A DNA stretch of 64,000 bases, from the NCBI GenBank assembly GCA_038503035.1, contig JAVSML010024335.1:1122319-1186318 (forward strand). The letters run 5' to 3'. The position numbers and the translations under genes were made by a program. Source of the DNA: Crocodylus rhombifer. Its lineage: Eukaryota; Chordata; Crocodylia; Crocodylidae. The notes below the pieces were generated by a model. That model saw only the letters and a program-made list of their open reading frames with translations, ran no database searches and had not been told where the DNA came from. Shown in pieces: positions 23,069 to 33,655 of the stretch; positions within the stretch are counted from its first letter, which is position 1, and every line of letters starts with the position of its first letter.

Positions 23069-23970
23069 CCAGGTAGGGACAGAAGTTTCACATAAACCCA
23101 TTTAAATGGTCAGAAACTAGTTTAAACCTGTAACAGAACAGAAGTTCAGTGCACATAAACCAGTTTCAAAATGGCTGAAACTGGTCTAAGATAAACCTGG
23201 TTGAATGTAGTATCAGACTTTAGTCATTTAGATCAAACTAGTTTATGAAACTTCTGTTCCAGACCTCTTCCTTGTTCAAGTTAAGTTAAACCAGAGTACC
23301 CCAGCATGCTTTGCAGCCCTGAGGTGGGCTGTTCTGTCTGCTCCAGAGAGCAGGGGTGGCCCCACCATTCTGCTGCCAAGCTAGAGCAGTGCTCCCAAGT
23401 TGCTTGATATGTTTTGAGCTTGCAACATGTGTGCAATGCCTATATGCATGCACAATTCATCTGCAGTGATTCACAAAGGCTGGTTGTGTCGTTTGGTTCA
23501 AAGTTTGCAGTGAAGCAAGCTGGAGCAGGTAGGGCTGGCTCATTAGCCTTAGTGGCTGGCTTACTGCCCCCTACCCCTGGCAAACTCTGGTTGAGTTAAA
23601 CTCACCTTCCCCCAAGTACAGAACTGCTCTGTCCTGCTGGCTTGCTTAGTATTGCCTGCAGCTTTCTTGACCCCTACAAATCCCAGAGGCACCTGGGAGC
23701 AGGAAGTCAATGATGAGCAACCCTGCAGAATCCTGCTGCTGTGATTTGGACTGCAAATCTTAGAGACCTCAGGGTCAGCAGAAGGAGGAAGTGAACACAC
23801 AGCCCATGATGGCTACATGCCAGACAGCTGTGCTCTAATGCCCTCAGCTTCTGGCTTGAGCCATTGCAGGCATATAGCTACATTTCCTGAATGCCTGTTC
23901 ATTTGCATATTGGTTCAGTCTTTGCAGCTTGGACTAACCTCAGGCTTTTTGACTGTCTCTACTTAGCCTC
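23069..23970 (+). mobile_element. Unclassified TIR element B, copy 1
   Basis: Ends are CCAGGTAGGGACAG (left) and GACTGTCTCTACTTAG (right), which pair as inverted repeats. The left arm carries ACTGGTCTAAGATAAACCTGG and GAACTTCTGT-type motifs found again at 31885-32030 and, inverted, at 36005-36190. The right arm carries GGACTAACCT and CTTTTTGACTGTCT, found again at 32465-32520. The GC-rich centre differs from copy 2, so only the ends are shared. No protein is encoded. Confidence 0.6.
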
Positions 23971-24078
23971 TTTCTCTACATGTGTGGCCCTATTAGGCTG
24001 TGGTAAACTAATTAACTCTGTAGATTAGCACTTGCCATACTATCCTGTGGTGCTATCCTGCCATACTATCCTTTAGTG

Positions 24079-25004
24079 CAGGGATGTCCAGCCTTTTTGA
24101 ATGTGGGGCCAGATCATGAACTTTTTATCACCCAGTGGGCTGGCAGGAGCAGGCGCTCATGCAGCCTGTCCAGTCCATCCATGGCCTGGGGACACAGGGG
24201 TCAAGAAACGCTGCCTCACCCCACTATGTGCTCCCTGACACCTGGGTGGCCTGGAGGATGCTCCCACGCTTGTGCACCTGGGCTCAGCATCCAGGGGGAC
24301 ATGCAGGGACCACCCCCCCCCCCCACTCCCTCTCCCCTGGGGCAGCCTGAGCCGGCAGGGCTCCTTCCCTGCCTGGGGCCCATGACTCACCACCGTCAGT
24401 GTGATGTCTGTGGGCATGGGGGGATGCAGGGAGGCAGAAGCAGTGCCAGCTTCCCACCCCAACAGCCACAGCAGCAGCGGCAGCAGCATCTCCCATAGGC
24501 CCAGCTGCAGCATCCCTCCAAGCCAGCATCCATGCCCACCTGACCACTGCACTGTGACCTACTCCAGCCTGCACTGCCAGCGGGGGCCAGTGCAGGGCAT
24601 GGCCAGCATGCAAATGAGGAGGGAAGGAGGGGGCTAGGAAGAGACACTGTGAAATGAGGGGGGAGGGGAGAAGCCGTACTGTGTCGGCAATGTCAAGCTG
24701 ATACAGTGTGTGTGGGAACCTTGTCCCCTTGTCCCGCCATGCAGTCTTCCAAGCTGTTTGCTGAGGCCCGAGGTGCTGTGATGGGAAATGAAAGTAAACA
24801 CTATTTACTTTTGTTCCCACCCCTTGTCCCTTCCACAGCCCTTCAGCAGCCATTAGGAAGCTGCTGAGTGGCTGGGGGAGGGACAAGGGGTGGGAATGAA
24901 AGTAAACAGTGTTTACTTTTGTTTCCCATCACAGCACCTCGGGCCTCAGTAAATGGCTTGGTGAGCTACATGGCGGTCTGCAGGCCGTATGTTGGGCAAG
25001 CCTG
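24079..25004. mobile_element. hAT MITE with exact 8-bp target duplication
   Basis: CTTTAGTG flanks the element exactly (24071-24078 and 25005-25012). Termini are CAGGGATGTCCAGCC and, on the right, TTGGGCAAGCCTG, which pair imperfectly as inverted repeats. The interior is GC-rich, with a CAGCAGCGGCAGCAGC tract near 24470 and a large palindrome near the right end. The 200-codon minus-strand open frame (24284-24886) overlaps this composition bias and palindrome and has no protein-like motifs, so I do not treat it as a gene. Confidence 0.88.
24761..24949. repeat. Palindrome with 71-bp arms inside the hAT MITE
   Basis: Left arm 24761-24831 begins CTGAGGCCCGAGGTGCTGTG. Right arm 24879-24949 is its reverse complement with only a few mismatches (AAATGAAAG versus AAACAAAAG on the complement, CTATTT versus CTGTTT, TTTTG versus TTTCA). 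The spacer is 47 bp. Confidence 0.9.
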
Positions 25005-25012
25005 CTTTAGTG

Positions 25013-25967
25013 TGTAGCAACACATGTAGATGCTGATGAGGCTGACTGGTGCATGTGGGTGCTTCAATGTGGGGGCTGCCTGCCAGCCAGTTCTGCACTG
25101 GAATGCCCTTGTGCCTGATTCAGACCCTTCACAGCACATTGAGCCAGGTTGGAGCAGGCCCAGGCTGGCAGGACAACCCCAAGACCTCTTTCAAACAGGC
25201 CTCCTCCAACCCAGCTCATTGTGCTGTGGTCCTGAGCACACATGTAAATGCATGCCCAGGAGAAATAAACCTCAGCATGATATTTGTTGGAGTTTATTGC
25301 TTCACATTAATTACACACATAGGCACTCACTGTGTAAACAGACACTCAAGTTATATGCTTTATTTGGGAGAGGGGATGGGAGGAGGGAATTTGTTCAGAA
25401 GCCTGTAGGCAGGACAAGGAAGTACACAAAAGGACTTCATAAGGTCCCTGGAGAGTTTGAGCCCTGCGGCTCCTGCCCTCCCTGCCCTTCACATGAGTCT
25501 CCCTGGATCTGCACAAGGGTTGGGGGTGCAGCTCCTGTACGCAGAGGGAGCCCAGCCGGCTTCTCATTAACCACAGCACCAGGGAGGGATGGCAGCTCCT
25601 GCCGGCAACTCTCCAGCTCCCCTTGTTGATGAGCACTGGCAGGACAAGTTTCCAAAGTGCTTTTTCCCCCTCTGGGTGCCTTTTCCTGTGAAAATGAAGT
25701 GGGTCACATGGTGTGACAGTTTCTATGAGTGATATAACCTGCTGCTTGATGGGAGTAATGTCTGGCAGGGTCTTTAGTACCACAGTACTGTGTGGAGACC
25801 TAAGCACAGATGAGAAGCAGGCTCAACATTTTGATTAAATCTATTAATGCCATTAATCATTTTTGATGGCACCTGCTGATTCTGCTTTAATATTTTCTTG
25901 TGTACAGTGCTTAACAAGCTTGCTACATTTAACATTTCTAGAAAGAACCTCTTTCCCATCTCAGTGT
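25013..25967. other. Intergenic sequence, no gene seen
   Basis: Mixed GC content. Open frames of 199 and 153 codons on opposite strands overlap the same bases but show no recognisable domain. I see no repeat I can name before the CR1 tail at 25968. Confidence 0.4.
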
Positions 25968-26133
25968 GAAGTGGTGCTGGCTCCTACCCTGGGGGTCTTT
26001 AAGAAGAGGCTAGATGTACACCTTGCTGGGGTTGTTTGACCCCAGTACTCTTTCCTGCCATGGCAGGGGGTCGGACTTCTTGACCTACTCAGGTCCCTTC
26101 CGACACTAGAAACTTTGAAACTATGAAGCTATG
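25968..26133 (+). mobile_element. CR1 3' terminal fragment
   Basis: Reads GAAGTGGTGCTGGCTCC, LGVFKKRLDVHLAGVV-type coding, GTTTGACCCCAGTACT, CCATGGCAGGGGGTCGGACT and a terminal AAACTATGAAGCTATGAA. It is the last 165 bp of a CR1, from the same subfamily group as the minus copies at 30431 and 61339. Confidence 0.9.
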
Positions 26134-28642
26134 AATTTGTGGGTTTCATGTTGCTGCCCATGTTTGTTTGGTTTTTTTGCTTTTTTTTTTAAAAATGGAA
26201 TATCTTTAATGTCCTTAAAAGGCAAAGACTTAAAGCTTTCCATTTATTTTGAAAGACCATATGGTGTGCTCTCAGGCCATTTGAGGCAGGAATGTGGTAG
26301 TAAATCAAAAGATAAGTCACAAAATTCTACAGCACCACAACATTTTATAGTACAGATTTTCCTCAAATTTCTTTCATTCAATCCAGTCCATCCCTATTTA
26401 TTTACTTCCACCGACAACCTGATCCCATGGAAAAAAACAAACAAACTCTATATTTACAGCAAATAAAGCAGGGTCAGCTTGGAAGCTGGTACATCCTACT
26501 TCATAAGGTGATATAAAATTAAGCATCCTTGCAAAAGCAACTTAAAGACCCCTGCCCTCTTCCTGCTCCTCCTACATATGGAAGTGGCTTAAATTAGTAA
26601 TTCAGAGTATTGCATCACCAAGGCAGATTTTCAGATAGTGTAAATCTGAATAATACCTGTGAACTGAATTGTGCTATGCCAATTTCTGTCAGTGGAGGAT
26701 GAATTTTTTTTTATCGAAAACATTTCTTTGCTTGTTAATTGTTGTCAGCTTGCTTGCAAGGGAAGGTGGTTGGCTTTCTTTGCATTAGGGCACTTGCCAG
26801 CTTATATTATTTAATGACCCAAGTCTTTATTATACTATAAATGTGTTCACCACCTTGACAGATAGTGCACTAGAGGTCAGGAACAGGTACTGGGTTGAAG
26901 ACTTAAAAAAACAAAAATTCAAAATGCCGTTAGAAGTTAGCAAAAAAGATCACACCATTTATTTTGATGCTTCTTTTTAAATAACAAAATAAAAGGAAAC
27001 ACTGTTCATTCCTGGAGACACTGCCAAGTTCATAGCACTCAACAATAAAATGTCCTAGCTTTGGCTTCAGATCAATATCAGTAATGCATTAAATATAAAG
27101 AATGGATTGCAGATTTGGAGAACACGTTTCTCCTCTTGGTGTATATATGAAGTCTGCTGTTGTCAAGCAAGGGATATTGGTCTAATGAAACTACCCTTGG
27201 AACAAGGACTAGATCTAACTCAAAGTGTTTGACACTGGCCAGAAGCTTTTAAACAACGTTATTCATCAACAGTTCCATTCTTTAAAATCACTCTTTGAAA
27301 TGGCTGGTATCTAACAAAAGAAAAACCTGATATAAATTAAATTTATGCCAAGGCTTTAAATGATAGATGTTGAAACAGATTTGCACAGTACAATAACGGT
27401 GTTCACACAAACTCTATCAGTTCAAGACTTCAGTCTGAGTGATTTCCAATGCAATCCGTTCCAGACCAAGGAGTTTAAGGCCAGAAGCAAATGTCTTTTA
27501 AATTTCAGCTGATTAATGTCCTTTGCAAAACTATTTGTCACCTCCACATGCTCCTCTTGTAGGCAAACTTATTCTGCATTACATTTGGAATGAAGTGGTG
27601 CCAGTAAAGCCATTTTCAATAACTGTTGTCAGACCTTGATGCAGCTGGTATTTACTTATCTTCTTTATTTGCCTGAAATTAAACATCAGACTCCAGAAAT
27701 AGGTTTTCTAGTTAAAACCATAACTTACAAAAGCAGGCTGGCCTGTCTATGGCAAAGGTTAAGTCCTTCCTTTTAAAATTGAATCAACAAAATAGTTTTC
27801 AGATTTTTAAAAATATTTTTTTCCCCAAAGAACTGCTTGAAATTGAAATATGATTCCTACCCCATACAGAGCTTTCTGTGTAGGGTTGCAAATTAGTAGG
27901 TAACAGCATAGAGAAAAATCATGTCAAGTTTTTAAATTCTTGACCTGAGGTGGTAAAAATACTTTTTACTTCACCAAAACCATAACACATTGTATATGCT
28001 AATTGCCCATTAATAGGCAAATATATCTAAGTGAGGCTCCATCCATAGTTTTATGCATTTTAGAAGCAAAAATTACCCTTGATTAAATTCATCCAGGACC
28101 TGGTTGTTGTCATCTGGCAGAAAAACTCCCACATCTAAATATGAACATTTTGATCCCTGGGGTAAACACCAACACTGTTCTTTTTCATTTAAAATAAATC
28201 ATGATGTATTTCAAAATATTTCTTTCCTAATATACCCAATAGTTTCATAAATGAATCAGCTACAAGATGGTTACATTTATGAAGGTTATAGCAGTGAATG
28301 CACTGAGAATACAAAGGCCCAAAAGGCTCATTGTGAGCAGTCTGTGAATGATGTGAGACAATTGATTTGTGCACCCTAATAGCATATGTGTGAGCAGAAA
28401 TCGTGAGCCCAGATCCTAGGATATGGCTGGATTTCACATGGTACCATATTGTAGAGGGGGCTAGAGGTAGCAGAAAGTCACCTTTGCATCCCACCCTCCC
28501 TTATTCTGGAACTGCTGTCAAAGCTAATGCTTGGGGCTGATATGGGTCATTAGGCAGTAGCATGGTATAAAGATGAAGCTATGCCTTATTCTTTTGTCCA
28601 CATCCCTTTATACCAGCAGTGGTGAGTGAGTGACAGAGGAGT
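26134..28642. other. AT-rich intergenic sequence, no gene seen
   Basis: No domain, RNA gene or named repeat recognised. A 101-codon minus frame at 28189-28494 has no motif I can place and I regard it as chance. Confidence 0.5.
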
Positions 28643-28650
28643 ATCTAAGT

Positions 28651-28855
28651 CAGTGGTTCTAAACATTTTTTTTTAGATTTGAGGCATCTCTTGGAAAATG
28701 TCAGCTCTTAGTTTTCACTTGATTTTGGCTACAGAAAAATAGTGTAACAATTCTCCTAAACACAGCAGGTCAGAATGTTTTTAACATTATGGATTTTTAT
28801 TTGAAGTCTTTTTGGTTTATCTTCTGAACCGTGGCACCTTGATTGAGAATCTCTG
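28651..28855. mobile_element. Short hAT MITE
   Basis: Termini CAGTGGTTCTAAAC (left) and ATTGAGAATCTCTG (right, complement CAGAGATTCTCAAT) pair imperfectly. Flanking 8-mers ATCTAAGT and ATTTAAGC match at 6 of 8. About 205 bp, non-coding, resembling Charlie-type hAT derivatives. Confidence 0.72.
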
Positions 28856-28863
28856 ATTTAAGC

Positions 28864-30339
28864 TGTCACCAAGAGCCAGCCTTAGGGAAAAAGGTACCCT
28901 GGGTGAACATGTATTTTGTTGCCCAGCCACTACCCCTCCTCCAAGTCGGCTGGAGGTGGGGAAGCAGGCTAGGTAGTATGGGTGGCTCCACATCCCCGCT
29001 GGACTGCGCCCCATGCCCCTGTCTGCCTGCCTCTTCTTGCAGCAGCATCAGTAACTTGGGAGGGCTGATCACTTCTGTGTGTGTGTGTGGTGCCCCCCTG
29101 ACCACAGTGCCACAGGCAGCTTCCCACATCGCCCACCCTTATGACCAGCTCTGCTGTCATCCATTTGAACTGTTATGGGGTCACATGTGCTGGCTCTGAT
29201 ACTAGAATCTGCCAGTGATGCAACATTAAAGTATATGCATGCAGCAGAGGATCTTGGCCCAACCTATATAAACATGGAACTGGACTTTTTCAGAGAAACA
29301 CCCATGAGACTTCATTTGAGAAGTGAACAGTCATTTGCTTTTCCTGAAAATGCTGTGAACAGTGCCCTCCAGCAAACCAAGCTGTGAATGCTGAGGACAC
29401 CACATTACCTTTCCTTCTGGAGAGCAATGCCAACTACTCTGTCTTAATAATGTCATATTTTAAAAGTCACTTGCATACCTTCCTGCTTAAATGCATCTCT
29501 TTAAGGAACTGTAAGCTTTTGAATATTTAGGGTATAACCCTGCTTTTATTGAAATAATTTGAAGTTTTGCCATTGGAATCAGGTCCAGGTCTTTAAAGAG
29601 GTAAGGCCAGGATATATACATTTCCTACTCCTTTGTCTTCAAACTGGTTGAAAAATCTAAACTTGTATTTACAATTTGAGCAGAGCTTGTGGGTACAAAT
29701 GATTTGTCTTTGAAGGTAGTTCTTTTTTCTAGAACTGCTTCTTCTGAGGGTCTTTCAGAACAATTGGTCTTTTAGAGGGCAATTTGATATTCATCTCTGT
29801 CCGGCTGTATTTTTAGAATGCATATACTCAAATCTACTGGGGTTCTTTATCGGCAGTTGGATAAACAAACATCTATTTTTCAGTACTATCTGTAATTTTT
29901 TTAGTATTTAGCACTCATGGTAATGGTTGAACAGTAGTAATAATTAGTAAGTTTTATAAGTAATTAAATAAATAGAGTTATTTTTTGTGTATAATTTAAC
30001 ATTTTCAATGATTCTATCATTTCCCCGAGCTTAAAAAATAACAATCAATCTTTATTGATACACCTATTGCAGATGTGGAAATCTGTTTGTGATGCATTAT
30101 TTTCTATTTTCTTTTTTATTAAAATAATTGTTTTATAAGAGTGGCCAACCTGTTTTTGCAGGTTCTGATTTTAACTAGAAAATCTATTTATGGAGTCTGA
30201 TGTTTTCAAAGGCATGTAGCATTTTAGGAAAATCTCACCTGAATACCTTTCAGTAACTTTTTGCACCAAAACACCTTTACAATCTGATGCAAAAGCTCTA
30301 ACAAACACCTAAATAAAAGTAGCCTGATTTTCAAATACA
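28864..30339. other. Intergenic sequence, no gene seen
   Basis: A short GC-rich block at about 28920-29130 is followed by AT-rich sequence. A TG tract lies at 29076-29089. No protein-like frame. Confidence 0.5.
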
Positions 30340-30430
30340 CTGATCAGTAGGGCTGTGCGAAACACCATTGTTTCTTTTCAACATCTGTTTCACCATTTCA
30401 AAGGAACACTGTTTCATTTTGTCATTTGCT

Positions 30431-30912
30431 TTCATAGTTTCATAGTTTCTAGGGTCAGAAGGGACCTGAGTAGATCATCTAGTCCGACCCCCTGCCATGG
30501 CAGGAAACAATACTGGGGTCATACAACCCCAGCCAGATGTTCATCCAACCTCCTCTTAAAAACCCCCAGGGTAGGAGCCAGGACCACCTCTCCTGGAAGT
30601 TGGTTCCAGATCCTAGCCGCCCTGACAGTGAAGTAGCGCTTCCTGATATCTAGCCTAAACCTGCCCTCAGCCAGCTTGTGACCGTTATTCCTGGTCACTC
30701 CTGGCAGTGCTCGGGGGAACAGGGACTTCCCCAATGCCTGCTGATCCCCCCTGACTAGTTTATAACAGGCCACTAGATCCCCCTCAGCCTTCTCTTTTGG
30801 AGGCTGAACAGGTTCAGGTCCCGTATCCTCGCCTCATAGGGTCTGCCCTGCAGTCCCCTGATCATGCGAGTGGCCCTCCTCTGGACCCTCTCGATGCTGC
30901 CCACATCCCTCA
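30431..30912 (-). mobile_element. CR1 insertion inside the hAT MITE
   Basis: Minus-strand CR1 tail beginning TTCATAGTTTCATAG with coding for ACYKLVRGDQQALGKSLFPR, RLDIRKRYFTVRAARIWNQL and LGVFKRRLDEHLAGVV. It is 5'-truncated near 30912, after which the MITE resumes with CATTTCAAAGCACTGTCCCA. Same subfamily as the copy at 61339-61893. The 84-codon frame has no stop, suggesting a fairly recent insertion. Confidence 0.93.
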
Positions 30913-31139
30913 TTTCAAAGCACTGTCCCATTTTGTTTCATCAAAAACTGTTTTGCTGTGTCGACATTTCACCCATAGGCTGTAACGGGGAATCATGAAA
31001 ATACCTAAAAAATTGTCATTTCTTAACTGATTTAGATGAAAATTTCAGGAATCGTAGCACCTTCTCAGGGCACAAAAGCCTGCCAAGTTACAAGGAAATA
31101 GGTGCAGAAGTTTCTGGGAAATTGCACCTCAAACTGTTC

Positions 31140-31690
31140 AAAGCACAACTCTTGACATGTGCTGGCAGTGGCAGCCACCTCTCATCTGGCACACAGATCC
31201 AGGAGCCCGCACCCCCAAGAGGGCTGCAGGGTTGTGCTGGACTCCTCCTGGGGGTGTGGGCCCCCAGATCTGCATGCTGGATGACAGGAGGCTGCCACAG
31301 ACATATAGGACCTGCGCTGGGTGCAGCGCTGGGTAAGACTGATGCTGCCACTGGTCCCAGATGGCAGTGGCAGCCTCCTCTCATCTGGTGCTCAGTTCAG
31401 GGCTCACCCCCGCCAGGAGGAGTCCAGCACAGCCTGGATGAAAGGCTGCTTCTGCCACCTGGGACCAGCGCTGAGCACAGCCCGCACACAGTGTTGGGGA
31501 AGACTGCTGTTGCCACCGGTCCCAGGTAGCAGAGGCAGCCTTCTCTCATCTGGTGCACAAATCTAGGGGCTCGCATGCCTGGGAAGAGTCTGGCACAGCC
31601 CCATAGCCCCATAACCCTCCTTGGGGTACAGGTCTCTGGATCTGCATGCCAGATAACAGGAGGTTGCCGCTGCTACCTGGGATTGGTGCT
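31140..31690. repeat. Alternating direct and inverted units in the hAT MITE
   Basis: GGCAGCC(A/T)(C/T)CTCTCATCTGG occurs at about 31169, 31369 and 31534. Its inverted form (CAGATNNCAGGAGGCTGCC-like) occurs at about 31276-31300 and 31650-31670. Each unit carries CAGATC(C/T)(A/G)GG or its complement and CTGGGACC-type blocks. The result is an array of imperfect palindromes. Confidence 0.65.
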
Positions 31691-31884
31691 GAAGCCAAGT
31701 AAACCTGGCTTCGAAACTTGAAATGTTTCAAAACTTTCAAAATGTTTCAAGTGCCCTTGTTTCATTTTGAACCTGTTTTGCAGTCTTTTGTTTCCTTTCA
31801 ATTTTACTGTTTCCAGCTCAAAACACATTGAAACAGCTTCAAAATGAAACACCCAGCAAAATTTTACACTGACCTACTGATCAG

Positions 31885-32526
31885 CCAGAAGTTACCATGG
31901 CTGAAGCTAGTTTAAGATAAACCTGGATGGATGTAGTATCAGATTTATCTGATTTAAGTTAAATCAGTTTAATGAACTTCTGTCCCAGATGCCCTCCAGA
32001 TTCAAGTTAACTTATAGTCCCCTAGCATCCCAGGATGCTTTGTATCTCCCCTGAAAATTCTGCTTCATAGGTGACTGGTGCCTCCTGAGTCTTGGGGGGC
32101 ACCTGCAGAAGCTGGCAGTGGTGGCAGCAGCAGACACAGGGCTGGTGAGCACCCATGGAAGTTGCCAGTGGCATCAGTGATGGGAATGGAGCTGGTGAGC
32201 AGCTGCAAAAGCCGCCAGCAGCATCAGCAGTGGGGACAGCTCTGTCAGTGAGGGCATGTGTCCCCCTGTGTCCCTCCTATCAGTTGCCTATGTTCCCCCT
32301 TGTAATGTGGGTGGGCTAGTCTTGGCCCAAGTTGTCTGCTCCAGCAGAGCAGAGAGGTGTGTTCTAGTACCCCCCCCCAGATTCTGGCTTAAGCCACTGC
32401 ATGTGGATGCATTTCCAGGATGAAATATCTGTTCATCTTCTTTTCAGGTCAATCTATGCAACTTAGACTAACCTGCAAAGATTGAATCAATTCAGCCTTG
32501 GGCTTTTTGACTGTCTGTACTTGGCC
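31885..32526 (+). mobile_element. Unclassified TIR element B, copy 2 (left end missing)
   Basis: Left part GGCTGAAGCTAGTTTAAGATA, GATGTAGTATCAGA and GAACTTCTGTCCCAGA, and right part TTAGACTAACCT and GGGCTTTTTGACTGTCTGTA, match copy 1 at 23069-23970. The left terminus is absent; sequence before it is the hAT MITE target duplication, so the MITE may have inserted in this element. The centre is unrelated to copy 1. Confidence 0.6.
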
Positions 32527-32900
32527 ATAAGGAAAGGCCGTAAGAATTAGGGATATTCAGTCTGGAGAAGAAAAGACTGGATAATAATCTTCAAATGCCT
32601 GAAGATTATGGAGAGGATGGAGATGAGCTTTTTTCTGTGGTTGTATGGGACAGGACAAGGATCAAGAAACTCAAGCTGCATGGTGAGGAAATTAGGATGG
32701 AAATTAGGAGAAACTTACTGACTATAAAGGTGGTCAGCCAGTTGAGCAGACTACCTAGACAAGCTGTGGGATCTCTAAGATTGGAAACTTTCAAAAGCAG
32801 GTTAGACAGACTGGGATGGATTAGTCAAGAATGACTAGAATGACTACCTTGATCACGGGGCAAAAATAGATGATCATCTAGCTCTACTATCCTATGATCC
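32527..32900 (+). mobile_element. CR1 3' fragment, older subfamily
   Basis: Contains ATTCAGTCTGGAGAAGAAAA, GATGGAAATTAGGAGAAACT, TCAAAAGCAGGTTAGACAGA and an end CTATCCTATGATCCC. Coding for the CR1 C terminus (RMEIRRNLLTIKVVSQLSRL) is recognisable. It is more divergent than the other copies and directly followed by a second CR1. Confidence 0.85.
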
Positions 32901-32929
32901 CGTAAGTACTCAGACACCTACAAAAATAA

Positions 32930-33655
32930 CATAATGACTTAGATGCAATACATATTACATTCTGCAGAAAAAAGACCTGGGGGTTACAGTGGACAGTAAC
33001 TGAATATGAGCTAACAGTGTGCCTTTGTTGCCAAGAAGGCCAGCAACGTACTGGACTGCACTGGTAGGAGTGCTGCCAGTAGATCAAGGGAAATAATTAT
33101 TCCCCTCCAGTCAGTACTGGTGAGGCCACATCTGTAGTACTGTATCCAGTTATGGGCCCCCAGCTTCAGAAAGAGTGTGGACAAATTGGAGAGAGTCTGG
33201 CAGAGAGCAACAGGGGACTGGGGCACATGCCTGTTGAGGAGAGGCTGAGGGAACCAGGCTTATTTAGTCTAGATAAGAGGAGATTGAGGAGATTTAATGG
33301 CCATTTTCACCTACCTGAAGGAGGGTTACAAAGAAGATAGGGCTGGACTGTGGTAGTAGATGACAGAACAGGGAACAATGGTCTAAAATTGCAGCAAGGG
33401 AAATTTAGGTTAGAAATTGGATGGGGGGAAGGGAAGACTTTCTCACTATCAGGGTAATAAGCCACTTGAACAGGTTACCCAGAGAGGTTGTGGAATCTCC
33501 ATCCTTGGAGGTTTTAAAATCTGGTTAGACAAAGCCTTGGCTGGGATGATCTATTTGGCAATAGTCCTGCTTTGAGCAAGGGGTTGGACTAGATGACTTC
33601 CTAAGGTTCTTTCCAACCCTACTTTTCTTTGATTCTATGATTATATGAATAATAT
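32930..33655 (+). mobile_element. CR1 3' fragment, second copy in tandem
   Basis: Starts near CAGAAAAAAGACCTGGGGGT (EKDLGVTVDSN block) and runs through CATCTGTAGTACTGTATCCA, GAGAGTCTGGCAGAGAGC, GAGAGGTTGTGGAATCTCCA and GGGGTTGGACTAGATGACTT to the tail TTTGATTCTATGATTATATG. Multiple frameshifts. Same orientation as the copy before it but a different subfamily, so two insertions rather than one. Confidence 0.88.

Larger units (their letters stand above)
30348..31876 (-). mobile_element. hAT MITE related to the 15-20 kb transposon
   Basis: Perfect 8-bp flanks CTGATCAG at 30340-30347 and 31877-31884. Termini TAGGGCTGTGCGAAAC and TTTTACACTGACCTA pair as inverted repeats. On the minus strand, 30970-31140 matches the 19830-19995 region of the long hAT element (GTGATTCCCC-type, CTTGGCAGG, CAGTTTGAGGTGCA), so this is a deletion derivative or close relative lying in the opposite orientation. 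The interior 31140-31690 is a cluster of alternating units. A CR1 is inserted at 30431-30912. Confidence 0.9.

Noticed and set aside
24284..24886. 200-codon minus-strand open frame
   Set aside because: It overlaps a GC-rich MITE interior and one arm of a palindrome; no domain, low complexity, and the element boundaries with target duplications explain it.
25030..25807. 199-codon plus and 153-codon minus frames
   Set aside because: Overlapping frames on both strands, no recognisable motif, and no splice or start context; treated as chance.
28189..28494. 101-codon minus-strand frame
   Set aside because: No domain recognised and isolated in AT-rich sequence; could be an unrecognised repeat but nothing supports a gene.
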